Positions 22,791 to 38,033 of a stretch of 64,000 bases of DNA are shown here, piece after piece; within the stretch, counting starts at the first letter, position 1, and the number at the start of each line of letters is the position of its first letter. The notes under the pieces were generated by a model, which saw nothing but the letters and a program-made list of their open reading frames with translations, was not told the DNA's origin and searched no databases. Source of the stretch: Seriola aureovittata. Lineage: Eukaryota; Chordata; Actinopteri; Carangiformes; Carangidae. The stretch spans positions 4,803,560 to 4,867,559 of the forward strand of contig NC_079375.1 in the NCBI RefSeq assembly GCF_021018895.1, in the 5' to 3' direction. The position numbers and the translations under genes were made by a program.

Positions 22791-24921
22791 GGTGTGGACC
22801 AGCTGGGTGGTGGGGTGGGGGGGGTCACGATGCTGGGTTCAACATCGTGATGACTGTCAGCTATAGGCGATGGACAATCAGCTCAACACTAGTCCTGATG
22901 TCATTTCTATGTGCTGTAGTGTGCTCGAGATATTACACAGTTAGTTACAGTGTTTGTCATTGGAGTGCAGCAGCCTCTGATGGCCGACAGGGCCTTGAGA
23001 TGCAAGGTCCTGCACACTGTGAAAGCTAACTGCTGGTGTTACGGTCATTCTCTGACAGATTAACATGTTCGCCACCAGAAACGTGACACATCTTCAAAGG
23101 AAAAGCTCCAACTTCTGAAGTCAGCCCCATTTTGTTCAAAAGAGCTATATAATTACATGCATGAAAGGGATGTTAAACTCAATATGATAATGAAGACGGA
23201 TCTTGGAATGTGAGTGCACAATGTCAGTGCAGCGTTCACACTGACAGCAATAGAGTCACGCTTCACTAAAGGCCATGTTCACACTGGATTTGATTGACTG
23301 AGTGTAGACCTGAGTTAGTCTCAGGCCTCACTGGTCTGTGACCTGTGGTCTGTGCAAAGTGAAAGAATGACACTTGTGATGTTATCATGAGGGGATTTCC
23401 ACTGTGCTTCCTGGTTTCACATGGTTGCTCTTACTATGCCATCTTAACATTGGTTGTATTAGTCTGTGCATGGAGGTGTGTCCATACCAGGCATGGTTGG
23501 AACACTTTATTCCTATGTTTATTTGTCTAGCTAGTTTACAGCAGTTCACTTTCAAATCTCAGTGGAGCTTCCTTAAGATGCAACGCCCAGGTGTTTTCAG
23601 TGAGGACTGCAATGTGGCGATCAATCCTAAAACCGGAGGTTACACACATTTTTATCCATTAGCTCACCTGGCATACCAAAATGAATCAATCATTTTTGGA
23701 TGGATAATTTAATTATTTCTCATTTTAATTTGGGCCAAAGAAAGAAATCTTAAGCCTGATTGCACCATTAGTGTAGGTGCAGTACATCCACCTCATGTCG
23801 GGTCATAAGCCCAAAAAATTTTTTTACAGTTCATCTGTTTGATCCTCATGTCACCAGGCTGTACCAGCCAGGGGTTCCTGCTTCCAAAACGGGCACAGTG
23901 CAGGATTAAAAGCTTCACTGATGATCCCCGGGCCGCTGACTTTGCCCTTGACCAGACTACTGTGAAAAATGTCCTAAAACATAACCCAGCACGGCATTTC
24001 ATTTCCTAAAGGAGTCAGTTAAAGACACACTGGAACAAACTGGAGAAAATTAGCCGTGTGAGGCCTCCTGTGTGAAACTGTAGTAAAATATGAATGCACA
24101 GTGGTTGTGACACCTAATATATGCTGATAAAACAGGTACACACTGCCTCAAAGTATTCCTCTTACTCTCAAATAGCAGTGGATTTGAAAATTAAGAATTC
24201 AAGCAGTTATATAAAATTACTGACATTATATAAAAGGCTTTGAATAACAGGAAAGATGATTGCGGTCAGCAGCTGTGAAGTATATAATCTTTTTTCCTTA
24301 GGACATGAGACACGATTGTTTTTTCTTTTTTCCAGCTGATGATGCTCGCATTACCACCTTTCCCACACTGCTTCTTTGCTGTGCTGTGCATTTTGTGACT
24401 GACTTTTTTTTTTATTTTTTTTTTTTAAGTCATAGCTCAATAATGCTACCTCACTGTGAGGAAATTTACATAAGTGAGCTGTCATCCTTACCAGTGTTTG
24501 ACATGTTGATGTGATAATAATAAAAAAAAAAATTGCCACTTTTGTCGTTTGCCAGCAGAGTTTTCCCAGGAGTGGAGTGAATCATTAGCTGAGCAGAGCA
24601 GAGCAGCTGGTGTGAAGTAGGAGGCTGTAAAGTGCTGACTGCAGAGATCTCAGATGGTGGGAAGACCGGTGCCCTCCTTTTTGAAGTTCATTTACATTTT
24701 AGAAGTTAAACTCATGCCGTTGGCCAGAGATGTTTACAGTAGAGGTAACGGCTGAATCTGATGAAATCCCAAAGCATGGACGCCCCCGACAGAACATTAA
24801 ACATGTCTCTGCAGGGTTAGGGTGCTATCTGTAAGATCCAAAGTTCACCTATAGTTGGTTGAAAGTAAGAACATGACAAACAGGTTTTATCGTCATAAAT
24901 TTGATTCTTTACATGGCAGTG

Positions 24922-25440
24922 CTGCAGACTTGAGACTTCACTAACTCAAGACAGTTTTAGTCACAGAAATTAGAGCGTGAGACTTTTCTTTATGCAGTCG
25001 GTATGCTTCAAGCTAAGTTTTTCTTTTGACACACATCTTGCCCCTCTCCATTACCATGTAAACATTTTTTTCCTTTACACATATTTGGACAACGCTTCAT
25101 ATGAACTTTTTGAATTTGAAACATACAGAATTCTTCTTCTACAAGACTTGACTTGAGACTTCAAAGCAGATTCATTCAAGTCTCAAGTTTTAACTCTGTA
25201 AACTCCTGGAACAAACGGCAACAGGCAAGATGTGCGTGGACATATATTTTGACTATTTATTAATTTAAGAAGCCTGTTTGTTGAAGGAACTTTGAAATAA
25301 AAAAGTTTAAATGCTTTGTAAGGTCAATGGTCAGCTTTCAGAGACCTTACAGGCCTGCTATTGACATGCAAATTGCTTATGAAGACTTGATTCAGACTTG
25401 TCTGACTTGAGACTTGACTTGAGGACTCGACCGGTTTGAC
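24922..25440. repeat. GACTTGA-type dispersed repeat blocks
   Basis: Three patches (about 24922-24975, 25140-25195, 25380-25440) contain ACTTGAGACTT and GACTTGACTTGAGA words in both orientations. The same family occurs beside the crem tau1 exon at 8985-9275. Confidence 0.55.
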
Positions 25441-26954
25441 ACTGTACATAATGACACTACATGCTTTGGTACTGGCGCATACTGTACGTTGCTGCAAATG
25501 AGGCTAATCCCAAACTGTCCACACACATGATTTTGAAAATGTTCCCTTCATTGAAAAAGAGCAGAAAAGACGAAACTGTAAAGTTCGCCTTTTGCCTGAA
25601 CTCTTGACCAAGAGGAGGGCAGGGCTGAGTTAATGAGAGCACAGATCATAATACTTAATGATACACAGAGCTTAAGTGGTTTACAGAGTGCTATGAAAAC
25701 AGATTACTTGAACTCTGGCATGGGTCCAGTCAGCTGAGTATTGGCACCCCAACCATGTGCACCAAAGCCGGCTACATATGGTGCCGGACCTTCCCCCTCA
25801 AGCAGACAAAGTAGGCCAAAGACTGACTGACAGCAGCATATTTCTGGATGATGGATGCCTCAAAATTATCACCAGCACTTGAAGTTCTTTTGATGAGCGC
25901 CTGCATCACAGGGTGGTGTTTTTGAGGTCAAGTCCCCACCCCACACCCCTCCACCGCCCCCTTTGGTTTAGCTGTAGACTGTCTTCCATAAACAGAGGAA
26001 GCTCCTTAATGTAAACTAGTGCAGGGAAAAAAAGGACCAGGAAGCTTATAAACAAAAAAGTTTTATGATATCTACACTGCTCTGCTCTGATCACTTTTTT
26101 TTTTTGTGCGTCTTTGTCGACCAGAACTTTTCAGTTTATTTATGAAAGAGATTCTCAGCGTGTTTTCATAGGAGGGTGTTTGTGGAAAACCAGGGTGTGA
26201 TGCTGAGAAAACTTGTGTTTGAGGCAGAATACAGTCATTATAGAAGCAGAACCACAACATGATTCGACCTCGAGCAGATTTCAATGCGAGTCTTGTTGAA
26301 GTATTTTGCAAATAAAGATATACTGTGTTCACCATTTAAAACATGTAACACTATAAAACATCTGGCATAAAATGAAAACTCACAAGTCCGTGTTATTGAA
26401 GTTATTAGAAATTTGAGTGACTTGCTTACAGAACAGAGTCATTTACTTGTGTGGAGAACAGTGTGTCGTATTCATCTTTGTGCTTTTTTTTTCTGTTCAA
26501 GTCAGCTCAGGTTGAATTTACTCAGGAGTTTTGTGGTTTCAGCAACGGCAACATTTAAATAGTCTGAACTGATAGTTATACTAAAGCTGGCCAAGCATAA
26601 CTGGGTAGTCATCAGTTTTCTCCCATAATAAACACGGAGGTTACAAAGCCCAGGCGTCGTCTCCGAGTGCAGAAAGGAACAATGTTCCTCTTTGGATTCT
26701 TAATCTGCTGCTCGTTTTATGTCAGCACCGCCACTATGGAAAAGCTTTTACCTTTAAATTGCCTTTTCTAGTTTACGATGAAGGAAAAATCCACTGTCTC
26801 ACACCCTGTCAGGTGGAACTACATTGAATTTGCTTAATGTTGCTATAAAAGGGTGCTGGGCTTCACAATCACATCTGTTGGGGAATACTCAGTACTCGTA
26901 TCCTTTGCATAATTATATAGCTGCAAATGATGATTATTTATATTATTACTATGC

Positions 26955-27180
26955 TATTTTTTGTTTTGATTAATTATTTGCCTGTTTTGTCCAACCAAAT
27001 GTCCAAAACTCAGACTTTTTCAATTGGCTGTAATACAAGAAAAAGCAAAAAAACACATCGTAGAAGCTATAACCAGACAATATTTGCTTGAAATGTTAAG
27101 CAAATGTTTAACAAAATTGTTGTCGATAAATTCAGTCAGTTGACTTACATATTTATTGACTAATAATTTCAGCTCTACTT
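26955..27180 (+). repeat. Diverged hAT-like MITE fragment
   Basis: GATTAATTATTTGCC, TTTTGTCCAACCAAA, and the right end GACTAATAATTTCAGCTCTAC match the AT-rich GATTAAT-type teleost element seen at 22188, 29170, 41271 and 61320. No coding capacity. Confidence 0.55.
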
Positions 27181-27463
27181 AATTAAAAGAAACAAAACCA
27201 CAATGTAAGAACATAATTTGATTTACTGAAGTAAAAGAAAAATGTTTCCGTCTGAAATACAGTGAAGTAAAAGTATATAAAGCAGCTTAAACTGGAAATA
27301 CTCACACAAGATAGTATGTCAGACTTGTACTCAAAGGATTTTGGTTTATCACAATTTAGGTCTTGGGTTAGTATCATTCTGAGATGTAGTAACATGAGCA
27401 GCTAAAATGATGTCAGATAGGTCAAGAAAGATGAGCAGTGAGATGGTCAGACAGGTTGTGAAC

Positions 27464-27738
<275 letters not shown>

Positions 27739-29169
27739 TTGTAAACAAATTTCTGCCAGCCGGTATTGTTGTATGTGGGAGGAGCAATGAAAACAAACAG
27801 TAAAATTATTTGTCAAAGTCTGTAACAAAGTGGCTATGGTCCAAATCTCAGGAAATTCCATGATTTATCATAATTGATAGAAATTTTGAGCTGAGTTTAC
27901 AAAAATAAGCCCATAGGAGCACTTGAATAAATACTATGTAGTACGTAGATGCCTGGTTAGAAAAGGTCAACACCCTGTTGAGGAGTCTGAGCAAATCAAT
28001 GCCTGCTGCATCTGCCCTCCCCCTCTCCGCTCACTCAGTGCTGATTTGCTTTTAGAGCAGAGTATCAGCTAAATGTAAAAATGAATGTGCGCTTGTTTTC
28101 AGCAGGCAGACTGGCCTTGTTCACAGGCCTGAGTGTCCCTTGTCCACCCAGTGGACAGACACTGACTGAAATGTCAAGGACTCGCTGTGTGTGGAGCGCA
28201 GAGCACAGGGAGAGGATTGTCCCTGAGGAATGTGAGGACACTGAACAAACAGCAGCATGGCTCAGATATACTGTATCCCTCAGTGCAGCCTGATCCAGCC
28301 AGGAGGTTTGATCGAGTCTGAGGACTTCATATTCCTACCACACTGTTATTCTCCTCTTTTATCTGCTGTAGTGACCCAGATCTTCTTTATTTTTGCTCTT
28401 GTTTTGCAGCCTCTTTGTTTAGACGCTGGCTTATTGTTTTCTTCCTCTGTAATTCCTGCGAGATTATTTCTGCCAGAGTCTTCAAATCCCCCCCCCCCCC
28501 CCCCAATAACAGAGCCTGTTGTTTGTCATCCAGCTGTTAATTGCCCACAGCTAAGTGAGAAAACTGGTGGTTTAGTGATGCAGAGAAACAAATTGCAGAG
28601 CTCAGGCCGCCAAACGTGTTCTCCATGGAAACCCACACGCATTTGATGGAGGGATAGAGGTCTTGCACCGGCATGGTCTGAATTTTTCAAACACGGTGAC
28701 ACCGACAGACAAATGCGAGGTTTAGCTAGGACACAGAAAAACCACATGCTCCTCAGAGGAATGACGAGCCTACATTAGCATAACCCAAATGATTTATGAG
28801 TGTAGATTAATGATGTCCCTTGAAATTGAATTCAGTACTTAGGCTGATGAGGCTTTGTCTGCTAAATATAGGACAGGCCAAGCGAGAGCTCTGCCTTTGA
28901 CAGATAGATGATTATTGGCCTTTGGGCAGAGCAGAGGCATGAGGGCCTTGAACCTCAGTCTTCATACGTGTGACATCCCTCCTCTCTGGCTGCTGGGCTT
29001 TTTGGGTTGCTCCTTGTGTAGTCCAGCAGGCAAATGGCGGAGTCTGGGAGGACTGGCACCTGATGTAGCTCACCTGTATAGCACAAACACTGGCCTATTA
29101 GCTCACTGAACCTAAATAGACCAAATAGATTTAAAACTGAGGAACTATGTTTTAAAAATGTCCTCCAGT

Positions 29170-29440
29170 GTCCTGCTGCATTAATTGGTCGATCAATCAG
29201 TCAATCAACCAATCGTTTGTAAGGTGAAAAATGACAAACGTCACCTGGTTTCAGCTCTGAAATGTGAGGATTTGCTGCTTTTCTGTTCTATAACATTGTT
29301 CATTGAAAGCAAGAAATTTGATGATGTCGCCATGGACTCTACCACTACTACTACCAACATATTTCATAGATTAAACAATGAATCTTTTAATGAAAAAATT
29401 ATTGTCAGATGAAATAAAAATGAAAATAACCATTAACTAC
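29170..29440 (-). repeat. Diverged hAT-like MITE fragment
   Basis: TCAGCTCTGAAATGTGAGGA, a central GATGATGTCGCC, and ATGAAAATAACCATTA at the right follow the same teleost MITE pattern as 41271-41780, in one orientation. The open frame through it is accidental. Confidence 0.55.
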
Positions 29441-30820
29441 ATTATTCTGTTTGTGTTTCCGCCACAGTTTAAGCTATACAAAGACAAGACAATTAGATTT
29501 CCAAGGAAAAATCAATGACGGATTTTTACTTTACACATGGGAGAGGCTGAAGTCAGTGTGTTGTTTATTAGTATTTGTTGTTTTGCGACTCTTCCAGCTG
29601 GCATTCGCCCTGTGTTCTCTCTCACTATCTCACCCATCCATGCATTCATTTCTAGCTAATTCCACACTCCATTGGTTCAGTAAGTTTAAAAAGATGAATT
29701 TTGATTTATATATACATTTTGCATGGTCTTTTTCCCCCAAACTCCAGGTTGAGACATCTGTGGCTTGACTATGGTTATTTGTGTGAACCAGCTTTTTGCA
29801 TAGAAGTTTGTACAAAAGAATATAAATAATATTTTGTGCAGTTTTTCTGTGTTTGTTAATTTGGTGAGTGAAGATAGCTCTAGTTTTAATATTGAAATTG
29901 TGTAGCCAGATTAACATGTTGATATCTGCCCACTGGGTTGAAATGACAGGCAGATTTCCGCTGGGTCTCTGATAGATGAAAGAAAGGCTTTGATTCACAG
30001 CCGCCTTCGGGATCCCAAGGCTTCATTCTCTCCTGGGTGTGTTTTTGACATGGCTGGTCTGCACTTGTCAGAATGCAGCCTGCACAGTGAGTTATATCAT
30101 ATTCACTGTTCACACAGAGAGGGTGTGAAATAATCAGAAAATCAGGGATTCACAACAATGAATGTGTTCTGGCACCAGTTTGGGACACTTGAAGAAATAA
30201 GGATTTTATGCATGTGCCTTCAAATGTCACAGACAAAAGTTTATTAAAAGTTTAAAGAGAAAAGAATGAAGCACTGTTACAAAGATGAATTCCTCTGATG
30301 AAACCCGAGAGGAGCTTCTCCCAGTTTCTGTCAGCTGTAGATAACCACTGTATGTGAAGCATACATGCTGCTAGACAGGAAAAACCGCCTCCTGACTGAC
30401 CAGCTGATGATGCAAGACCTAATGCATTTCCCTCGTGTCTGTACTTGAGCCGTCAGGAAGTCTGCCGCGTGTTTTCTGTTTCCCTGTCAGCGTCTGTTAC
30501 TCGTGTGGACTTTGTCATATTGTGGTTTACCTTTTGTTTCGAGATCCGTAAACTTCCCTCGTGCCGTCAGCGCCACTACACAGACAGCATGATGAGTGAC
30601 AGATCCAGACTAAAGCAGATGATGTGAGAACTACACTCACCTGACCGTTTGCACAGTGCAACCGTGTGTTTGTGTTGCCACATTTTAAGTGAAACAAAGT
30701 GTTGAATGCAATTACGGCTGTCACCATGTCTAGTGGAACTATGTGAATTGGAACAGCTATAGATGTTGAATGTACTGCATGTTTTCTCCTTTGGGTGCAG
30801 TTTTCTATAAGACACTGCCA

Positions 30821-31167
30821 TAGACATGGGCCGATATTTGATACTATTGAATATCGTAATATTTACCGCCATGCAATATTTTTTATAATGTTGATTTTTT
30901 AAATTTATTTATTTACTTTATTTGTTTTTTACAGTTCTGCATCCTCATTTCACTTTGCTTATTGTACATTGTATATGTGAAAGATAAAACTTTAAACTGC
31001 TGTTTATTGGCAGCAATGCTTCCACCTGAAACATAAAATACAATAATGTAATAATGTATTATTAAAAAAAATCCCCTGCCCCCTTGCAGAAAAGAAAACT
31101 GTATAATATTGTATATTGCGATATTTGGGCTAGAGTGAGATTAAATTTTGGATATTGTCCCAGCCTA
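30821..31167. mobile_element. hAT-like MITE, second copy of the TAGACTTGGGC family
   Basis: The left end TAGACATGGGCCGATATT and the inverse of the right end, TAGGCTGGGACAATATCC, are inverted repeats matching those at 27464-27738. Flanking octamers CACTGCCA and CACTGGAA agree at six of eight positions, an old target-site duplication. The interior differs from the other copy and lacks the TG tract. Confidence 0.75.
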
Positions 31168-32869
31168 CACTGGAATCTGAATTTTTGTACAGATGTTACA
31201 TTATGCTGTTTATTATTTAATACTCTGATAAGTAAGTAAACTGTTTTGCTTGCCTCTTTCTCTCTCTCTTTCATGGATAACTTGAGTGATGACAAACGCA
31301 TTTTATAGGTGTGTTAAATCAAAATTGTCATCACTAATAATGCGTCTCTCGTTGACTCCAAAAGTTCTATTCACAACCATAAAAAGCAGCAGGATAAGAA
31401 ACTGAACTATAACTCTCCTATATCACAGCGCTGCAGCGACACACAACATGCAGCGCTTCATTACAATCAGCTGATCAGAGTGTGTGTGTGTGTGTGTGTG
31501 TGTTGCAAGCATGGTTATATATGTGTATAGGGCAAATTAAATTTAATATTAATTTAATTCTTCAAATATTAAGTTACTACATTAATAAGAAATCAAGTAA
31601 AATATCACCTTGACCAACAGTGGCCGGTTTCGAGACAGTCCAGGTGAAGTTGGTTGTTGCTGAAGGTGGACAGCTCAGCCCAGACGGGCTGGATTGAGTC
31701 GTCTGTCACAGAGGAAGAGAGCTTTCCTTTTTCCTGTCCTTCATCATTAGAATGCAGGGAATCAGTGGTGAGGAAGTGCACTGGAGAGACATCACCGCCA
31801 CTGAAATATCTTTGGTGTAGAAACTGAACTCTTAATTTGAATAAAGGTACAAACAACTGATTACTTGATTCAGCAGCATAGCAGAAGAGAACTTGCTTTA
31901 TTTTCAACAAACAGAAGTGAAGCTGCAGGAAACAACAGTTGACACGAATAACAGAGGGAACTGAGGTTAATGATCACTGATGCTGTCGAGCATTGTTTTG
32001 CTCAGACAATCAGCACCAGCTGGGGGAATATGAAGATGAAAGAGGCAGTCACAACTTGGTAAAACCAGAAATAGTGTCAACCAAAACAAAGGCAAGAACA
32101 GCAGTGGTGCAGTGGTGAAAGAACATCTGAGGAAGTTTAATTAGAACTTGGTCCAGGGGAACAAAAACAGAAAGAAGTAAAAAATAAAAATAAAAACACA
32201 CAAAAATGTAAAAAAGAAAAAAGTAATGAACACAAAAACACAGTAGGTGCTACTGTGGGAGGACTAGTTCAGCCAGAGTCTGTTCTTGCTACAGAGCCTT
32301 AAGCCAAAAGATTATATATTTTTGGTTTGTTTTTGCAAATGTAATGTTTGTCTTTAAGAATCTGCTGAAGTTTTCTTTCTGCAACAAAGAGCCTGTATTT
32401 CTTGCTTTGCTGGATGTCATGGTAGACTGAAGGACATGATGAAAGAGACAATAGGACCTTGCATACAAATGGGAATTTGTCATTAGAGATTCTTCCCTGG
32501 GAGTGTGCGCTAAATGCTTCAGCAGTATCCACTTTTGAGCATTGTTGCATACATTGAATGTGAAGTTGCAGGTTGTGGGTGAAGTTTGAGGAAAATACTC
32601 TTGAAATATTCCAGTGTTTGTGTGCGAAAGTGTTGATGCTTGTACAGGCACCCTCTTCACTTTTGTTCTGTATGAGTGAGTTAAACTTGGAAGAAATCGG
32701 CCTTTTGATAAACAGTGATGGATTTTGAATGCGACTTGAATGCAGCATATCAGTGGGTGACAGTTGAAGCAGAAAAGGGCCTTGAGCTGGATAAAAAGCT
32801 TACTGTGTGAATGAACTGTGTCAGGTTTGGCCTGGGACTGCTGCCTCTTTTGACATGATCAGACAAGAT

Positions 32870-32890
32870 TGTGTGTGTGTGTCTCTCTCC

Positions 32891-32922
<32 letters not shown>

Positions 32923-32930
32923 GTGTGTGC
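32870..32930. repeat. (TG)n-(TC)n compound microsatellite
   Basis: A short TG run grades into about 40 bases of CT dinucleotides and then TG again. Confidence 0.9.
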
Positions 32931-35900
32931 AGCTCTTAAGTTTGCCCTGTCGCACACATGAATTAGGACACCAAACCCAACACGCCTGGCATTTCAAAGA
33001 GAGGGCCATTTGTTAGAAACAAGCGCCCCATTTAGACTATCTTGATCCATGTATTGAACTGTGCCCAGAATCTCTACCTCATCTCTCTCTGCAGCCTGGA
33101 CCTGCTCACTCCTCTGATGCACTCATGTCACCTCAACTCAGTGTATAGGCATTGGAGAGATGTAAGCTCAGACAGCAAGGGACTTCCCTCTCTCAATTCT
33201 GAGATTTAAATAACACATGGCTTCTCAGAAAACCTCCAAACTGTGGTACCCATGTAAAATGAAATTGGCATGTTATATAAAAAGTAGGCTGTCAGTGAAC
33301 AGAATTTTAATAATAAAAAAACTTGGTTTCAGGATTGACCAGCCATAGAGGCTTAAAGGAGTAAATCTGAAGGAAGTTAAGACGGTGTCAACTTTACCAT
33401 GACTAAAAGTTTTTCCAAAGTTTAACCCAAGTATTCAGATGCCTGAACATAACTAGACCTTAACCGTAGAAGTGGCAGATGGAAGAAAACATGAGATGAG
33501 TTTATTGTGGAACAGTCTCATAGGTTGTTTTGTTTCCGAAGGAACTGAAAAATGATTATTTTTATCAATGAGGACATGTTGTCAAAGTCGATTCCCCTCA
33601 TCTACATTTTGCCCCTCGCGAATGAACTGAAACAGCAGCTGTGCCTTTGGACACAAACACTATCGCTGCGTTCAGCCGCCGACCTGTGCAGCTGAGAGCG
33701 ATTCCGAGCGCAAAACGTTACAAGCTTGTGTCGCTTGATTTCCATTTAAAGTGACTGCAGCTTCAAAGTCACACGCCCTACTTATTTTCCCCCAATTACA
33801 TGCCCGCTGCAGTAGCCTGGCCCGGGCCTGCTGCGTCACAACAGGAAAGCCCCTGGGGCATTCTCATAGCTGATGCCTGGGCCGTTTCTGGACCTCAAAC
33901 AAATGGCAAGATTCCTTCCTGACCCATTCATGCAGCTCACAGATGACTGAGGAATACTTTTCATCATAGTCACAGCAGCGGAACTGGAGCATGCGAGTCT
34001 GGACTGTTTAACCACCCATCAATCAGAGGTGCTTTAAAGCTTCTGACTTGCATTTTAGTCGTTATCGTCAGTGATATCTGGTTCTAGAAAAAAAAAATTG
34101 TGTGGCCTCTTTTGCCAATATGCTTCTTCCTCCCTCCTCCTCAGTTTAAAGCTCAGTGTCCGGCGAGGATCTCTGAAAGCCTGGCATGGAGACAGAGATG
34201 CTGCAAATACCCCTATCTCCACCATCCAGACTCAGTGGATGGAAAAAGCCTCGCTCCTGCCAAAGATTGCGGTGCCTTGTGCCTTCGTCCAGCTGGTTCT
34301 CTATAAACAGCACATGAATTATAGTGTGTTTTTTTAATTATTTTGATTTACTCCTGTTCCTTAGTTTCACAGTGGATTATTCAGCCATTAGAGACGGGAC
34401 AGAAATAGGCTCGCACTGATTTTTAACACTCAGCCATTTCCAGATAATTTTTTTTGTACACGGGGGGGGACAGCACAGCTGAATTATTAATTGATCCTAA
34501 TGGGAAGAGTGTTTTGCAGACAAGCTTGAAGAAAGAACAAATGAAATCTCTTACCGCCATATTCCACACAGATGTACAAGAGCTTGCCAAATGCTCACAG
34601 CCAGAGAGCATTTTTCGGTGACACTGAAGGGGGAAAAACATCCTTATATGTTTGTAATTGTTTGCTGAACAAATTTTTTTTGGAAGAGACTTGTTATTTT
34701 TTAGTTTTGTTAACTGCTAAAAGTTTTCCGCTATCATGTTTATCCATGCCTGTTATCTCATTGGACCAGACAGTGTCCTGACCCTACACTTTATCCTCTT
34801 ACATCACCAACGTTAGGACTCGCAGAGGGTAAATGAGTGCACGCACCGCTTGTGTACATGTTTTGTGCATGCATACTTAACTTTGCGAGCGTCTAATGGA
34901 CACAAATCTAAAGTAGAATTTAGATTTCTGCATGTGTATCAAGAGTGGATCGCTCATGTTTAGCCTTTAAGCTTTCACGCGACCCTGCACAGCAAACAGA
35001 AACGGTTGCGTAATCCCAGAAGGTGTTCAACAATTTCAAGTGTTCAAGTGTTTTGCCAATGTTATGTACCTTCATCAACCCTACGTTACACCCATGATTC
35101 ACTTCAGACCCTGAATGCCAGATGGATCTCGCATACTTCCAAGGTTACGGCCGCATGATTTCATCATATCTTTCAGAGAGCCAGAGGAAACTATCTCATC
35201 TCCTCTCTCTCTTGCTGTAACTAACAACACCCCCCACCCCCACCTCCAGAGGAAGAAACGACTGCAATCTGCATCTCCGTCTCTCAGCGCTCCAACCTCC
35301 TCTCTGCCCACATCCCAGCTCTATTACCTCCCCCTCCATCTTCACAACCCACTTCTTTAAATAAGCTTCTCTCTCCCTCTGCCCTCTCTCAGCTTTGATC
35401 CACGTGGGCCTGTGCTTTAGCTTTGAAGAATACAGTTCTTCTGTTTTTTTTTTTTCATTTGACTGCATGCAGATATGTAGATTATAGGGCTGTAATGAAG
35501 CTGCAAAGTGTTGAAAGAAGCAGTTGATTTGTTGATATTCCTACGGTCTTCTCTCATTTTCCAAAAAACTTTTCTGCACAAATGTGCTTTCATGCAGTTT
35601 GGTCATTTGCCAGTTTTTATTTTTTTTTCATGTACTTAACTTTTCTAAGATTTAATATCTACTTGAAACATTTTGAAGGAAGCAGTTAGACAGATGATTA
35701 AGCAGGTAGGAGTAGAGTCTTGCTCATGGACTTGTGGCTGTTTAAAGACTCACACCAGCTGTTGTCAGGATTGAGTCTGTGACTTTTCTTTGTTTTGCAG
35801 GATCTCTGCTCTCCTGACCTGCTGCACCACACATGGACATGCACCCCCCCCCCCCCTTTTAAGTCTCTTCATCTCCTTTTCAATAAACTTTGAAAGGGAG

Positions 35901-38033
35901 CTGTTCAGTCTAGCTGTCAGATTTCTCTCTGTTTGATGTGCATCCATAAAAAAAAATTACGCAACAATGTCTGTAAGCCATCAGTGACTGTACTGTATTG
36001 CTGTTTCCAGCCTGTCTGGGCCTGTCTGTCCCAGTTTCTGTCTGCACAGGCCTCTGCAGTCCCCATAGATGTTAACTCATGGGTCTGCACACACACCACA
36101 CCTTGGCATTTCTCAAACCACTGAGACACCAGGATTGTATTTCTGTAAATGTATGTCAGTGTGGAAGACGTGTCCCAAGCTAATCTGCAGGATCGGGATC
36201 GCACCCGGTGTAGACGCGTTTCTTTGTTGTGATGAGTGACTCGAGTTAATGATACAACCGTGCACATCAGTGAGTGATGCTGCAGCACCGCACTGGGATT
36301 TAAAAGCAGTTATTGTGCCTGCATTTGAGCCATGCAAAAATACATCTGCCACATTTGTCAGATGAAGCACCAGGCATCAAACACCAAGCAAATCAAAACA
36401 CCAAGAGACAGCAGACTGCACTCTGCACAGGAAACATCTAACTGGATTGAATTGATTAATTGAGGTGTGCTAACTTTGAGCGATCATTGAAGTGCGATAA
36501 ATATGTTTTAATGACATTTGTGATAATCAGATTATTGATTTTGAAATGAAATGAAATCACTATGTACATCATAGAACTTGTTAGTGTTTTAACAGTGACT
36601 GCTTGATAAAGCCCCAAAATACAACTTTGTCAATCCTGACCTCTTCTCAGTCTTTTGGACTCTTATATTGACGAGGTGTGCGTCTGCCCTCCTGCCAAGG
36701 TAACTAGTAACCATATACTGCGGCCACAACTGCTGTCGAAGAGGCAGATGGCAAACGCACCCGATCTATGAAAAGAAAAAAAAAAAGCAGTTACAGTAAC
36801 ATGATATAAACAGTTTCTGACCCTTGTTTTCTGTGTTATTCTCTTCACATTTCCATTGAAAAGTGAATGTCACTGTAAAAGCCACAAACCTGCTCATTAA
36901 AATTGACAAAGATATATAACTGAGAATCCAGGCAACAGGCAAACTTAGGGACTTTTAAATTGTTTGGATCCACATACAGTTCATAATGCAGAACAGCTGT
37001 AATGTAACAAACTAGTTTCACCATTTTTGACTGAAAACAAAGACTGATATTGTGAATTATGGATAATGTGCTGATTTCAGTGTCAAAGCCACGTTGTAGC
37101 TTGATTAAAGACGTGTGGCTGCACGTGTGAGCTTTGCGTTTGGCAGGCCTCCTCTGCCCCTCTCCTATCATGTGTAATAGGACATATCTCGGCCTACTAC
37201 GAATAAGCTTCCTTATTTTTGCCTTTTCCCTTTGCCGAGCTGTAATCTGATACAGCTGAAGCCGTTGGCAGTTATTCCTCTGCGCTGTGGATGAGTCACA
37301 TGACTCTGGCAAACGGAGCGCCGTCTCTGACTCAGTGTGCGAGTCCATGTTTTACAAAATAATCCCATGCACCGCTGTCTGCCCATTGACCAACTGTTCC
37401 TACTACTTCTGCCCCCACAAATCCTCTTGTACAACATCTCCCAATCCCTGGGATAACAGTCAGCTTCATAACTGGATCAGGAGTGGTACGTGCATAAGTC
37501 CTTTTTATTCATAGACTGGTGACATTTGGGGTTTAGGTGTCACCAGATGCTTTCATAGGAGAGCCCATTGATTTTGGTGTGACTCACCTCCTTTAAAGCC
37601 TTCTTTTCATCCGGAATGGGAGGAAGAATGGCCGAGGTGTGTGCAGCTTCTGTCGCAACATGTTTGGATGCGGTGGAATGCAAAATGACAGCAGTTCCAA
37701 TGGCCTTTTTAAAAAGGAGATTTGGGTTTGTATTATAAAAGTGCATAAAGTCTCTGTATGTCAGACTGTGTCAGATCAATGCACGTCTGAGAGATAGAGG
37801 TGTGTGTTTTCTTGAGAATGCATAAGTGAAAGTGGAGTTTGTCTGAAGCTCAACCTGAAACCTAGTCTGGACAACCAGTATTTACTCCACATACCAGTCC
37901 AGAGTAGACTGAAACCAAAAGCTACTACTGAGAGCCTGTTTAGAGATGGAATGAGATGAAAGTTTAATGATTTTGGCTGGAAAAATGATTGGGTTGAGTG
38001 TTGTACCAGTTCTACATTCATTCACAAGCTTGA

